DNA of 18,918 nucleotides, taken from NCBI GenBank assembly GCA_945788155.1, contig CALZKX010000146.1, positions 1-18,918 on the forward strand, written 5' to 3'. The notes under the pieces are model-generated. The model did no database searches and had not been told where the DNA came from. It was given only the letters and a program-made list of their open reading frames with translations. Positions 1-8,500 of this stretch are shown here, piece after piece. The number at the start of each line of letters is the position of its first letter. The stretch's first letter is position 1. A program made the translations under genes and the position numbers. The stretch comes from an uncultured Flavobacteriaceae bacterium (GTDB lineage Bacteria; Bacteroidota; Bacteroidia; Flavobacteriales; Flavobacteriaceae).

Positions 1-170
1 CAACTAATATTGAGACCAATTATCCTGAATTATATGCAATGTTAGATGAAAACCCTATAACCATACCATCGGCAATTCATCCTAAAATGAGTATAAACGT
101 TATGGAAGATTATTTGGAAAGCCTCAAGCTAATACTTGCACAATACATTAAAGCCCATAGAAAAGCATAA
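1..170 (+). CDS. 3' end of an unidentified protein gene (partial)
   Basis: An open frame runs in from the window edge (codons from base 3) and stops at TAA 168-170. It gives about 55 C-terminal residues, including a NPITIPSAIHPKMS stretch and a predicted helix ending LAQYIKAHRKA. The last base of its stop codon is the A of the next gene's ATG at 170, so the two genes are translationally linked and probably co-transcribed. I do not recognise the family. The tail is acidic to neutral and soluble-looking, with no membrane segment in the visible part. It could be a small protein that travels with the chaperone genes, but the N-terminus lies outside the window. Confidence 0.7.
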   Translation, partial: TNIETNYPELYAMLDENPITIPSAIHPKMSINVMEDYLESLKLILAQYIKAHRKA

Positions 171-1057
171 TGGCATATATAGATTATTATAAAATATTGG
201 GAATCCCTAAAAACGCAACCGAGAAGGATATAAAAAAGACCTATCGAAAACTGGCTCGTAAGTTCCATCCAGACCTAAACCCTAACGATAAAGTAGCTGA
301 AAAGAAATTCAAGGAAATTAACGAAGCCAATGAAGTATTGGGCAATCCTGAAAATAGAAAAAAGTACGACCAATATGGCGAACATTGGCAACATGCTGAA
401 GACTACCAAAAAGCGAAGCAGCAACAATACGCTCATCAACAAAGCTCTCAAGGTAGCTTTAGAGGACACTCAGAAGAAGATTTTTCAGATTTTTTCGAGT
501 CCATGTTCGGTGGCAGGTCATCAAGAACACAAGGGAGACAAGCCAGATTTAGAGGGCAGGATTTTAATGCCCAATTGCAGCTCGATCTCAAAGATGTTTA
601 CACGACCCGTAAACGTACGTTAACAGTAAACAACAAAAATATACGCATTACCATTCCAGCTGGAGTAGAAAATGGTCAAGTCATAAAAATAAAAGGACAT
701 GGAGGAAAAGGTGTTAATGGAGGCCCAAATGGCGATCTGTACATTCAGTTTTCAATTGTGAACTCAACACCATTTAAAAGAGATGGCAACAATCTATACA
801 CTTCGGTAGATTTAGATTTGTATAAAGCACTCTTGGGTGGAGAGATTACCGTAAATACCTTTGATGGAAAAGTGAAGTTGACTGTAAAACCAGAAACCCA
901 AAACGGGACAAAAGTAAAACTTAAAGGAAAAGGCTTTCCGAAGTATAAAAAACAAGGACAATATGGTGATTTGTATGTTACTTATAATATAAAAACACCA
1001 ACAAACCTTACAGCCAAAGAAAAAGAACTCTTTACAGAATTATCAAAATTGAGATAA
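170..1057 (+). CDS. cbpA: CbpA-like DnaJ-family co-chaperone (class B J-protein)
   Basis: A 295-residue Hsp40 co-chaperone expected to deliver clients to DnaK and stimulate its ATPase. The J domain spans residues 1-70 with the invariant HPD at 33-35. A Gln/Ser/Phe/Gly-rich linker (about 80-125) contains FSDFFESMFGG. The C-terminal beta-sandwich client-binding domains follow from about residue 130 to the end. The cysteine-rich zinc-finger repeats (CxxCxGxG) of DnaJ proper are absent, which makes this a class B, CbpA-type protein. Length is normal for the class. The ATG overlaps the upstream stop (TAATG), and cbpM begins two bases after this stop. That pairing with the CbpA inhibitor strongly supports the identification. 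The symbol is by family, not by proven orthology. Confidence 0.93.
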   Translation: MAYIDYYKILGIPKNATEKDIKKTYRKLARKFHPDLNPNDKVAEKKFKEINEANEVLGNPENRKKYDQYGEHWQHAEDYQKAKQQQYAHQQSSQGSFRGHSEEDFSDFFESMFGGRSSRTQGRQARFRGQDFNAQLQLDLKDVYTTRKRTLTVNNKNIRITIPAGVENGQVIKIKGHGGKGVNGGPNGDLYIQFSIVNSTPFKRDGNNLYTSVDLDLYKALLGGEITVNTFDGKVKLTVKPETQNGTKVKLKGKGFPKYKKQGQYGDLYVTYNIKTPTNLTAKEKELFTELSKLR

Positions 1058-1058
1058 C

Positions 1059-1358
1059 ATGGAAACAAAAAATCTAATTTCAATACAACAGTTTTGTAAA
1101 CATTATAATGTTCCAATAACATTTATTAATGCATTGAATGAGTACGAATTAGTTGAAATAATAATCACCAAGCATGAAAATTATTTAAAAGTTACCCAAC
1201 TACAGGAAGTCGAAAAGATGATGCGTTTGCACTACGATCTCGAAATAAACCTAGAAGGTATTGATGCCATTTATAACCTGTTAAAGCAAGTGGAGTCGTT
1301 ACAGGATGAAATTGTACTGCTAAAAAACAAGTTGAATTTTTATGAAAACTTCGAATAA
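1059..1358 (+). CDS. cbpM: CbpM-like chaperone modulator
   Basis: A 99-residue protein of the CbpM/MerR-HTH-like family. CbpM binds the J domain of CbpA and blocks its action with DnaK. The first 65 or so residues resemble a winged-helix MerR-type fold (ISIQQFCKHYNVP, then a VTQLQEVEKMMRLHYDLEIN segment). Residues 70-99 form a coiled-coil-like helix (VESLQDEIVLLKNKLNFYE). There is no DNA-binding partner domain or effector domain. It begins immediately after the cbpA-like gene, the conserved arrangement. Identification rests on length, the ending pattern and context. Confidence 0.88.
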   Translation: METKNLISIQQFCKHYNVPITFINALNEYELVEIIITKHENYLKVTQLQEVEKMMRLHYDLEINLEGIDAIYNLLKQVESLQDEIVLLKNKLNFYENFE

Positions 1359-1368
1359 TCATTAAACG

Positions 1369-2274
1369 ATGGAAATAGCGGAAATAGAGCAATGGATAAA
1401 GGAGTACCCTTTGGTATGGAGCATTATAAAATTTTTCATTTTAGCTATAATAATCCTCATTATAGTTAGGTTGTTAAGGAAACAGTTAAAAAAAACCATA
1501 CCAAATGCAGCGATACGATATAAATCTCAAAAAGGCGTCGAAATTTTTGGGTATATTTTGTTGGTGATTATTGCAATTACCTATTTTACAGGAACTATTA
1601 AAGACTTTACGCTCATAATAGGTTTGTTTACCGCAGGAATGGCTTTTACGCTGCAAGAATTAATATTAGGCATAGCAGGATCACTGTATATATTTTTGGT
1701 GAAAGTCTATGCACCTGGAGATCGCATTGAAATTAATGGGATTAAAGGCGATGTTATTGATGTGGATAGTGTTTACACAACCATGATGGAAATTGGCCAA
1801 TGGGTAAGCAGTGACAATTATAGTGGACGTATTGTAAAATTGAGCAATGCCTTTGTTTTTAAAGGGCCTATCTATAACTATTCACAAAACTTTCCCTTTA
1901 TTTGGGATGAATTTAATTTGCCAATTAGATATGGCTCTGACATAGATTTGGCAAAATCAATTATTATAAAAATAGCTTCCGAAACATTGGCAGAATATAC
2001 AGCAAACTCAAAATCCCAATGGAAAGATGTGGTTAGTAAATACTATATAGAAGACGCACAAGTAGATCCAACATTGGCTATTACGCTTACAGATAATTGG
2101 ATCCAATTTAACCTACGCTATATTGTCGATTTTAAGAAAAGACGGATTACCAAACATTTACTAAACGATTCCATAAGAACTGAAATAGAAAAAACCAAAG
2201 GCAAAGTAATTTTAGCATCTGCAACAGTAGAACTAATTAAGGTTCCAGAGTTAAAAATAGATGTAAAAAAATAA
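1369..2274 (+). CDS. MscS-family mechanosensitive ion channel
   Basis: A 301-residue inner-membrane channel of the small-conductance mechanosensitive family, which opens under membrane tension to release solutes. Hydrophobic segments lie at about 17-36 and 57-75. A glycine/alanine-containing pore-helix region at 80-112 (IIGLFTAGMAF, GIAGSLYIFLV) is followed by the hallmark beta-domain start APGDRIEI at 115-122. A cytosolic alpha/beta vestibule follows to the C-terminus. Three membrane segments plus vestibule match the minimal MscS size. It starts 10 bp after cbpM and is probably in the same transcript. Its stop lies 7 bp from the stop of the convergent lipoprotein gene, with no terminator hairpin visible. 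Ion selectivity and tension threshold cannot be read from sequence. Confidence 0.9.
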   Translation: MEIAEIEQWIKEYPLVWSIIKFFILAIIILIIVRLLRKQLKKTIPNAAIRYKSQKGVEIFGYILLVIIAITYFTGTIKDFTLIIGLFTAGMAFTLQELILGIAGSLYIFLVKVYAPGDRIEINGIKGDVIDVDSVYTTMMEIGQWVSSDNYSGRIVKLSNAFVFKGPIYNYSQNFPFIWDEFNLPIRYGSDIDLAKSIIIKIASETLAEYTANSKSQWKDVVSKYYIEDAQVDPTLAITLTDNWIQFNLRYIVDFKKRRITKHLLNDSIRTEIEKTKGKVILASATVELIKVPELKIDVKK

Positions 2275-2281
2275 TTTAAAA

Positions 2282-2650
2282 TTAGTTCTTGCGCCTGCTT
2301 TTAATTGGAGTTCTACTTCTCGAATGGTAGTCTCTTATATCATTACCATAATAATCTTGAACCCTAACTTGTTTTGTTCGCCTTAGATTAATTCCATTAA
2401 ACCTTGTTGGCAAAACACTCACGCTTATCCAAGCACCATTATCAAGATAAATATACTCACGTAAGGTTAAATCGTAATAAATAGTATAATCCGGAAAGTA
2501 AACATATCTAATATTTACAACTCTATTTGGATAAAACCAAGGTGGTGTTGGGTGGCTTGGCCTTGATGAAATAATAACTGGGCCACAACTTTCTAGACTT
2601 AAAAAAGCACCTAGTAAAATGACGATACTTATAAATTTTGCGCTTTTCAT
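2282..2650 (-). CDS. Small secreted lipoprotein of unknown function
   Basis: 122 residues. A signal peptide with hydrophobic core 6-19 leads to a lipobox-like LESC with the acylated cysteine at 22, so it should be an envelope lipoprotein. The mature part is rich in Tyr, Arg and Pro: PPWFYPNRVVNIRYVYFP, then YYDLTLREYIYLDNG, then VLPTRF and a basic tail (SRTPIKSRRKN). The pattern recalls short lipoproteins commonly seen in flavobacteria, but I know of no assigned function. The start is fixed by the signal peptide. It is a single-gene unit driven by an FNR-like promoter immediately upstream (2673-2715). Confidence 0.8.
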   Translation of the reverse strand: MKSAKFISIVILLGAFLSLESCGPVIISSRPSHPTPPWFYPNRVVNIRYVYFPDYTIYYDLTLREYIYLDNGAWISVSVLPTRFNGINLRRTKQVRVQDYYGNDIRDYHSRSRTPIKSRRKN

Positions 2651-2672
2651 GGGTTGTTAATTTTTTATACCT

Positions 2673-2715
2673 CAAAATTATTTCATGCGATTAGGTACAG
2701 CAATGATATATATCA
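2673..2715 (-). promoter_or_regulatory. FNR-like activator site and promoter for the lipoprotein gene
   Basis: Read on the minus strand. The perfect palindrome TGATATATATCA (2715-2704, centre 2709.5) is followed directly by a -33 TTG (2703-2701). After 20 bp comes a perfect Bacteroidota -7 element, TAATTTTG (2680-2673). The -7 begins 29.5 bp from the palindrome centre, which puts the centre near -41, the class II CRP/FNR position. The start codon lies 22 bases beyond the -7 element. It is the best-formed member of the eight-promoter set. Confidence 0.7.
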
Positions 2716-2792
2716 GTCTATTTGGTTAATTATTAATAATATAAAATCAATACAAATGGATTCTCTTGACGAATTAATTTATCGATTGTTAG

Positions 2793-2858
2793 GTAACATT
2801 GGTTACATAACCACGTAACAATGGTTACTGACACAGGTTCTTTAAAAACTTAATTTCG
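2793..2858 (+). promoter_or_regulatory. Tandem GTAAC-N4-GTTAC operators and promoter of the efflux operon
   Basis: Two perfect palindromes, GTAACATTGGTTAC (2793-2806) and GTAACAATGGTTAC (2815-2828), lie 22 bp apart, two helical turns. A TAATTTCG (2851-2858) matches the TAnnTTTG -7 element at all but one position and starts exactly 29.5 bp after the centre of the proximal palindrome. The ATG of the TolC gene follows 18 bases later. The proximal site would sit near -41 and the distal near -63, as for a class II plus class I CRP/FNR-type activator. Flanking perfect dyads TGTTA-GG-TAACA (2787-2798) and GGTTA-CA-TAACC (2801-2812) overlap the array, so a TetR-type repressor remains possible. Confidence 0.6.
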
Positions 2859-2876
2859 CATCAAATTAAAAACATA

Positions 2877-4190
2877 ATGAAACGCAATACATATATATTA
2901 ACCCTCATACTTTCACTAATCACAGTGGTGGTAAAGGCTCAAGAGACTGTTCCAATTTCAAAAGCAGATGTTTTAAATAGGGTTTCTAAGGAAAACCTAT
3001 CAATTAAAATTTCGGAACAGGAATTTGTTCAAGCACGAGCAGACTATAGGCAAACCAATGCTATTTTTTTACCAAACATTACAGCATCACATACTGGAAT
3101 TGCAACCACAAACCCATTGATGGCTTTTGGGTCCAAATTAAATCAAGAAATCCTAACTCAAAACGATTTCAATCCTAGCTTGTTAAATAACCCTTCTCAA
3201 ATTGAGAATTATGCAACTAAAATCGAAATTCAACAACCATTAATTAATGTAGATGGCATTTATCAACGTAAAGCTGCCAGATCCAAAATGGAAGCGATGT
3301 CCTTGCAAACCAAACGAACTACAGATTATTTAATGTTTGAAGTCGATAAAGCGTATATGCAGTTGCAACTAGCCTATAAAGGTGTCGAGGTGTTGGAACT
3401 TGCATTGAAAACTGCTAATGAAAATAAAAAAATAGCCGATAACAGCTTCAAGCAAGGTTACTTGCAACGAGCCGATGTTTTGTCTGTTGAAGTTAGGCTT
3501 ACCGAAATTAAAAACCAATTGCAAACAGCAAAAAGTAATATAGAAAATGCATCAAATTATTTGTCTTTTTTAATGAACACAAATACCAATGTTATACTAC
3601 AACCAATAGATAGTTTAACAGTTTCTAATGTTAATTTATACGCTAATAAAAGCATTACCAAAAATCGTTCCGATATTAAAGCGATGCTTCTTGCTCTAGA
3701 TGCTTATGAGGCTATGAACAAAGCCGATAAAATGGCTTTTCTTCCACGATTAAATGCTTTTGGAAGTTATGAGCTTTACGATGATCAAATTTTTCAAGGC
3801 GATGCAAATGGATACTTGTTTGGAGCTCAATTAAGCTGGAACATTTTTGAAGGTTCCAAACGCTTCGGAAAAGCACAAAAGAGCAAAGCCGAATTTGATA
3901 AATCTAAGCTAGAATATGAACAATATGTATCGCAAAGTAATTTAGAATTACATAAGGCCAAGCGTATACTAACTGATGCCGAAAGTAAATTGAACTTAAC
4001 ACAATTAGCACTTAAACAATCTAAAGAATCATTAAGGATTAGAACAGACAGGTTTAAAGAAGGATTAGAAAAAACCTCAGATTTATTAATGGCTGAAACA
4101 CAGTATGCTCAAAAACAATTGGAGTATTACCAAACCATTTTTGAATACAATTACGCACAAGCCTATTTAAACTTTTTAACTAAAGAATAA
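2877..4190 (+). CDS. TolC-family outer-membrane efflux protein
   Basis: A 437-residue outer-membrane channel component of a tripartite RND pump. A signal peptide (residues 1-21, ending VVKAQ) precedes two homologous TolC repeats. Each has long alpha-helical stretches, such as the Ala/Gln/Lys-rich TKRTTDYLMFEVDKAYMQLQ region near 140-160 and RADVLSVEVRLTEIKNQLQT near 195-215, with short beta-barrel segments between. The second repeat contains LFGAQLSWNIFEG and ends with the helical TSDLLMAETQYAQKQLEYYQ region typical of the family. Length is normal. It is the first gene of the efflux operon, preceded by a tandem operator. A 136-bp gap containing a hairpin repeat separates it from the adaptor gene. 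Confidence 0.93.
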   Translation: MKRNTYILTLILSLITVVVKAQETVPISKADVLNRVSKENLSIKISEQEFVQARADYRQTNAIFLPNITASHTGIATTNPLMAFGSKLNQEILTQNDFNPSLLNNPSQIENYATKIEIQQPLINVDGIYQRKAARSKMEAMSLQTKRTTDYLMFEVDKAYMQLQLAYKGVEVLELALKTANENKKIADNSFKQGYLQRADVLSVEVRLTEIKNQLQTAKSNIENASNYLSFLMNTNTNVILQPIDSLTVSNVNLYANKSITKNRSDIKAMLLALDAYEAMNKADKMAFLPRLNAFGSYELYDDQIFQGDANGYLFGAQLSWNIFEGSKRFGKAQKSKAEFDKSKLEYEQYVSQSNLELHKAKRILTDAESKLNLTQLALKQSKESLRIRTDRFKEGLEKTSDLLMAETQYAQKQLEYYQTIFEYNYAQAYLNFLTKE

Positions 4191-4254
4191 AAAGTTGACA
4201 GTAAACAGTTGCAGTATTCAGTTTAGACAATAAGTAACATAAAAGTACAATAAA

Positions 4255-4292
4255 CTCCTTCCTCGAGGAAGGTGTCCGCAGGACGGAAGGTG
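4255..4292 (+). repeat. Palindromic intergenic repeat (REP-like) between TolC and adaptor genes
   Basis: A GC-rich island in AT-rich surroundings. A perfect 16-bp palindrome, CCTTCCTCGAGGAAGG (4257-4272), is followed by the hairpin GTCC-GCA-GGAC (4274-4284) and a second GGAAGG (4285-4290) that could alternatively pair with the first CCTTCC. The layered, mutually exclusive pairing and base composition unlike the neighbourhood suggest a small dispersed repeat. In the mRNA it could act as a stability or attenuation hairpin between channel and pump genes. Confidence 0.6.
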
Positions 4293-4326
4293 TTAAAAAA
4301 ATAAAAATTAGAAAACATATTTTAAG

Positions 4327-5406
4327 ATGAAAAAATACACATACACATTAGCCATTTTCACATTATCATTATTCATGATAAGTTGTGGAAGCAAGGACAA
4401 GAAAACAGTTGAAGATAATTCACCACCAATCGTGGTGAAAGTCAACAATGTATCGGCAAATAATAATAATCCATTTTTAGCTGTTAGCGGTAAAATTCAA
4501 TCGGTTAATAGTGCCGATTTAAGTACACGCATCTTGGGTTTTGTTTCCAAGGTCTATGTAAATGTTGGTGATAAAGTAAAAAGGGGTCAGCTATTAATAT
4601 CTATAAATAATGCCGATTTACAAGCCAAACGAGCTCAAGCCTCAGCAAGTATTACAGAAGCAACAGCAGCTTATAATAATGCGCAAAAAGACTACAATCG
4701 TTTTAAGAATCTGTTTGAAAACAATAGTGCATCACAAAAAGAGCTAGACGATATAACAGCACGATATGAAATGGCTAAAGCACGATTGGAAGCTGCCAAA
4801 CAGATGAAAAACGAAGTAAATGCACAATTTGCATATTCAAATATTACGGCTCCTTTTAGTGGAGTAGTTACATCTAAAACAGTTAAACAAGGAGACATGG
4901 CAAACCCTGGACAACCATTACTATCAGTTGAGTCGCCTGGAAAATTTGAAGTTGTAGCTATGGTACCAGAAACTGAAATTTCAAAAATAAAAAAAGGTGT
5001 TACAGTTGATGTTATAGTAAAATCAATAAATAAAACAATAAAAGGAAAGGTTACAGAGATAAGTACTTCTGCCAAACATACAGGTGGCCAATTTCTAGTA
5101 AAAATTGCTTTAGATAAAAGCGATGTCAATATACTTTCAGGCATGTTTGTAACTGTACAATTTCCAATTGATGAAAAATCAACTGCTAAATTGGTTTTAA
5201 TTCCTACGGAAGCCATAATAACAAAAGGGCAATTATCTGGTGTGTACACAGTTAGTCAAAGCAATACAGCATTATTGCGTTGGTTGCGTTTAGGGAGAAC
5301 CTATGGTGATAGAGTAGAAGTATTATCTGGTTTATCCACTGGTGAATCATACATACTTTCAGCTGAGGGAAAATTGTTTAATGGAGCAAAAATAAGTATT
5401 CAGTAA
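4327..5406 (+). CDS. RND efflux periplasmic adaptor (membrane fusion protein)
   Basis: A 359-residue adaptor linking the RND pump to the TolC-type channel. A lipoprotein signal ends MISC with Cys20, so it is anchored by acylation. A beta-strand and lipoyl half (ADLSTRILGFVSKVYVNVGD, with GDKVKRGQLL) leads into a helical hairpin at about 98-165 (coiled coil rich in Ala, Glu, Lys). The second lipoyl half follows (YSNITAPFSGVVTSKTVKQG), then a beta-barrel with EISKIKKGVTVDV and a C-terminal membrane-proximal domain (IPTEAIITKGQLSGVYTV). Length and domain order are typical of the HlyD/AcrA superfamily. It is followed after 110 bp by the pump gene. Confidence 0.94.
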   Translation: MKKYTYTLAIFTLSLFMISCGSKDKKTVEDNSPPIVVKVNNVSANNNNPFLAVSGKIQSVNSADLSTRILGFVSKVYVNVGDKVKRGQLLISINNADLQAKRAQASASITEATAAYNNAQKDYNRFKNLFENNSASQKELDDITARYEMAKARLEAAKQMKNEVNAQFAYSNITAPFSGVVTSKTVKQGDMANPGQPLLSVESPGKFEVVAMVPETEISKIKKGVTVDVIVKSINKTIKGKVTEISTSAKHTGGQFLVKIALDKSDVNILSGMFVTVQFPIDEKSTAKLVLIPTEAIITKGQLSGVYTVSQSNTALLRWLRLGRTYGDRVEVLSGLSTGESYILSAEGKLFNGAKISIQ

Positions 5407-5484
5407 TCTGTCGCAGTTTTAAGTATATAGGAATTAGATATTAGAATTTAAAAAATTATTAACTAAAATACACCCATAAAAATT

Positions 5485-5514
5485 CCCTTTCCAATGGAAA
5501 GGGTTAGGGATAGG
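5485..5514 (+). repeat. Palindromic repeat in the leader of the RND pump gene
   Basis: CCCTTTCCA (5485-5493) and TGGAAAGGG (5495-5503) form a perfect 9-bp stem around a single base, followed by TTAGGGATAGG, which ends two bases before the pump's ATG at 5517. The sequence resembles purine-rich dispersed palindromes I associate with flavobacterial intergenic regions; that is recollection, not a search result. A hairpin this close to the start codon could hide or expose the ribosome-binding region, since TAGGGATAGG is also the most purine-rich stretch before the ATG. Confidence 0.55.
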
Positions 5515-5516
5515 AT

Positions 5517-8500
5517 ATGAAAGAAGGTTTAGCAGGTAAAATAGCCAAAAGCTTTATAGGTTCAAAGCTTACAGTACTTTTAATGATCGTGTTTATGGTT
5601 GTTGGAGTGTACAGCTCGTTTTTAATTCCACGAGAAGAAGAACCACAAATAGACGTGCCAATTGCAGATATTTTTGTGGGTTATCCAGGAGCTAGTCCAA
5701 CAGAAGTGGAGTCTCGTGTTATAAAGCCATTAGAAAAACTAATTTCCAATATTAAAGGCGTGGAATATGTCTATTCTACATCCATGAAAGAGCAAGGAAT
5801 GGTCATTGTTCAGTTTTATGTAGGTGAAGATATTGAGCGTTCGTTTGTGAAACTCTATAACGAAATCAATAAACACATGGACCAAATGCCACAAGGAGTT
5901 ACCTTTCCATTGGTAAAAACACGTGCGATTGACGATGTGCCAATGCTAGGATTAACACTTTGGAGTGAAAACTATGACGATTTTCAACTCAGCCAAATGG
6001 CACAGGAACTAACTAGTGAAATTGAAAAGATTAATGATGTAGCTGTAACTCAAAAAATTGGAGGTAGAGACCGTCAATTACGTGTAGTATTGGATAAAGA
6101 CAAATTAGTAGCTAGTGGCTTGGATTTTCTATCTGTTTCAGAAATGATAAATGCCAACAACCAGCAATTAAGTTCTGGAAAATTCAATAAAAACGATACT
6201 GAATTTTTGGTGACCACAGGAAAGTTTTTAGAAACTGTTACAGATGTTGAGAATTTAGTGGTTGGCGTACAACAAGACCAGCCAATTTATTTAAAACAAA
6301 TTGCCACTTTTGTAGATGGTCCAGAAATCCCTAACAAATACGTGTCTTTAGGGTTTGGTAAAGCAAGCAAAAAAGCAGAAACTTATAAATCGGAATATCC
6401 AGCAGTAACCATTTCTGTTGCCAAACGTAAAGGAGCTGATGCTATGAAAATCTCTGATGTGATTCTTGATAAAGTCGAACATTTAAAAAAAACACTTATT
6501 CCTGATGATGTCCATGTTGAAGTGACACGAAATTATGGTGAAACAGCCTCTCAAAAAGTGTCAGAATTGCTAATGCACCTTATTGGAGCTATTATAGCTG
6601 TAACGCTCGTAGTGATGCTCGCAATGGGTTGGCGAGGAGGCTTGGTGGTATTTTTATCAGTGCCAATTACGTTTGCCTTAACGCTTTTAAGTTACTACAT
6701 GCTCGATTACACACTTAACCGTATTACGTTATTCGCCTTGGTGTTTGTAACAGGTATTGTCGTCGATGACTCGATTATTATTGCCGAGAACATGCATCGT
6801 CATTTTAAAATGAAACGCTTGCCCTTTAAACAAGCAGCACTTTATGCAATTAACGAGGTTGGTAATCCAACCATTTTAGCAACTTTTACAGTTATCGCTT
6901 CGGTATTGCCAATGGCATTTGTATCTGGTTTAATGGGTCCATATATGAGTCCGATGCCAATAGGAGCATCCATAGCCATGTTACTTTCCTTATTTGTGGC
7001 ATTGACCATAACGCCCTATTTAGGCTATATTTTCCTTCGTGGGAAGGATAAAAAGAAGAAGACCAAAAAGGTTGAAAAATCAATGGAGGAAACATTTATC
7101 TTCAAAATCTATTCAAAACTTGAAACTCCTTTAATTGAAAACAAAACCAAGCGTTGGCTATTTTTAGGAATTACATTCTTATTGTTAATGGGCTCGGTAA
7201 GCTTATTCTTCACTAAGTCGGTTGCAGTAAAAATGCTGCCTTTCGATAATAAAAACGAATTTCAGGTAGTCATAGACATGCCAGAAGGGACAACCCTTGA
7301 AAGAACAGGTGTTGTAACCAAAGAAATAGCTCAATACTTATCTACCAGACCAGAAGTGGTTAATTACCAGAGTTATGTTGGGACGTCAGCTCCAATAACT
7401 TTTAATGGGTTGGTTAGACATTACGATTTACGTGGTGGAAGTAATATGGCAGATATACAAGTGAACCTAACCGACAAAAACGATAGAAGTACGCAAAGTC
7501 ACGACATTGCAAAATCAATGCGTGATGATATTCAGGCAATTGGAAAAAAGTTTGAAGCCAATGTAAAAATGATAGAAGTGCCACCTGGTCCTCCAGTTTT
7601 GTCAACTATTGTGGCTGAGGTATATGGACCAGATTATGATAAACAGATTGAAGTAGCAAACGCCGTTAAAAACATTTTAAAGAACACAACAGATGTTGTG
7701 GATATCGATTGGATGGTTGAAGATGACCAAGTAGAATATGAGTTTGTGATAGATAAAGAAAAAGCCATGTTATATGGCGTAGCACCAAAGCAAATTGCCT
7801 ATACCATGAATATGGCACTGTCTAATAAAGCTATTACAACTTTATATGATGAAGATGCTGCCAATCAAGTAGGTTTGATTTTAGCTTTAGATGAAAAAGA
7901 GAAATCGACCATTTTAGATATTTCACAACTAAATGTGAAATCGCAACATGGGAACATGATTCCTATTGCAGATTTGGTGGATATTCAAAAAAACACAAGA
8001 GCCAAAAGCATTTATAGAAAAAACCAGAAACGTGTGGTATATGTAATGGCAGATATGGCTGGTGAACTGGAAAGTCCTGTATATGCCATATTAGGAATGG
8101 AAGATAAGTTAAAAGCTATTGACCTACCTAAGGGTTATAACATGAATGAACTGTATTTGAATCAGCCAGAATTTGAACATGATTATACAGTTAAATGGGA
8201 TGGTGAATGGCAAATTACTCTTGAAGTCTTTAGAGACTTAGGGATTGCCTTTTTGGGAGTTATTATCATCATTTACATATTAATTGTTGGTTGGTTCCAG
8301 AATTTTAAAGCACCTATTGTGATGATGGTTGCGATACCATTATCCTTAGTTGGTATTGTACTAGGACATTGGGTTATGGGAGCTTTTTTTACAGCAACAT
8401 CGTTTATTGGTATGATTGCTCTAGCAGGAATTATGGTACGAAATTCGGTCTTGCTTATTGACTTTGTCAATTTGCGTTTAGATGAAGGTGTTCCATTAAA

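Noticed and set aside
2704..2746. Use of the palindrome at 2704-2715 for the plus-strand TolC gene
   Set aside because: No -7 match at 29.5 bp on that side, and the ATG is about 160 bp away, so the site serves the lipoprotein only.
2787..2828. GTTAC/GTAAC repeats as a possible CRISPR or iteron array
   Set aside because: Units are too short and few and are organised as dyads positioned for a promoter, with no spacers of constant length.
4692..5249. Long minus-strand frame of 185 codons inside the adaptor gene
   Set aside because: It is antisense to a well-defined membrane fusion protein, and its product is a low-complexity Ser/Thr/Val mix with no domain.
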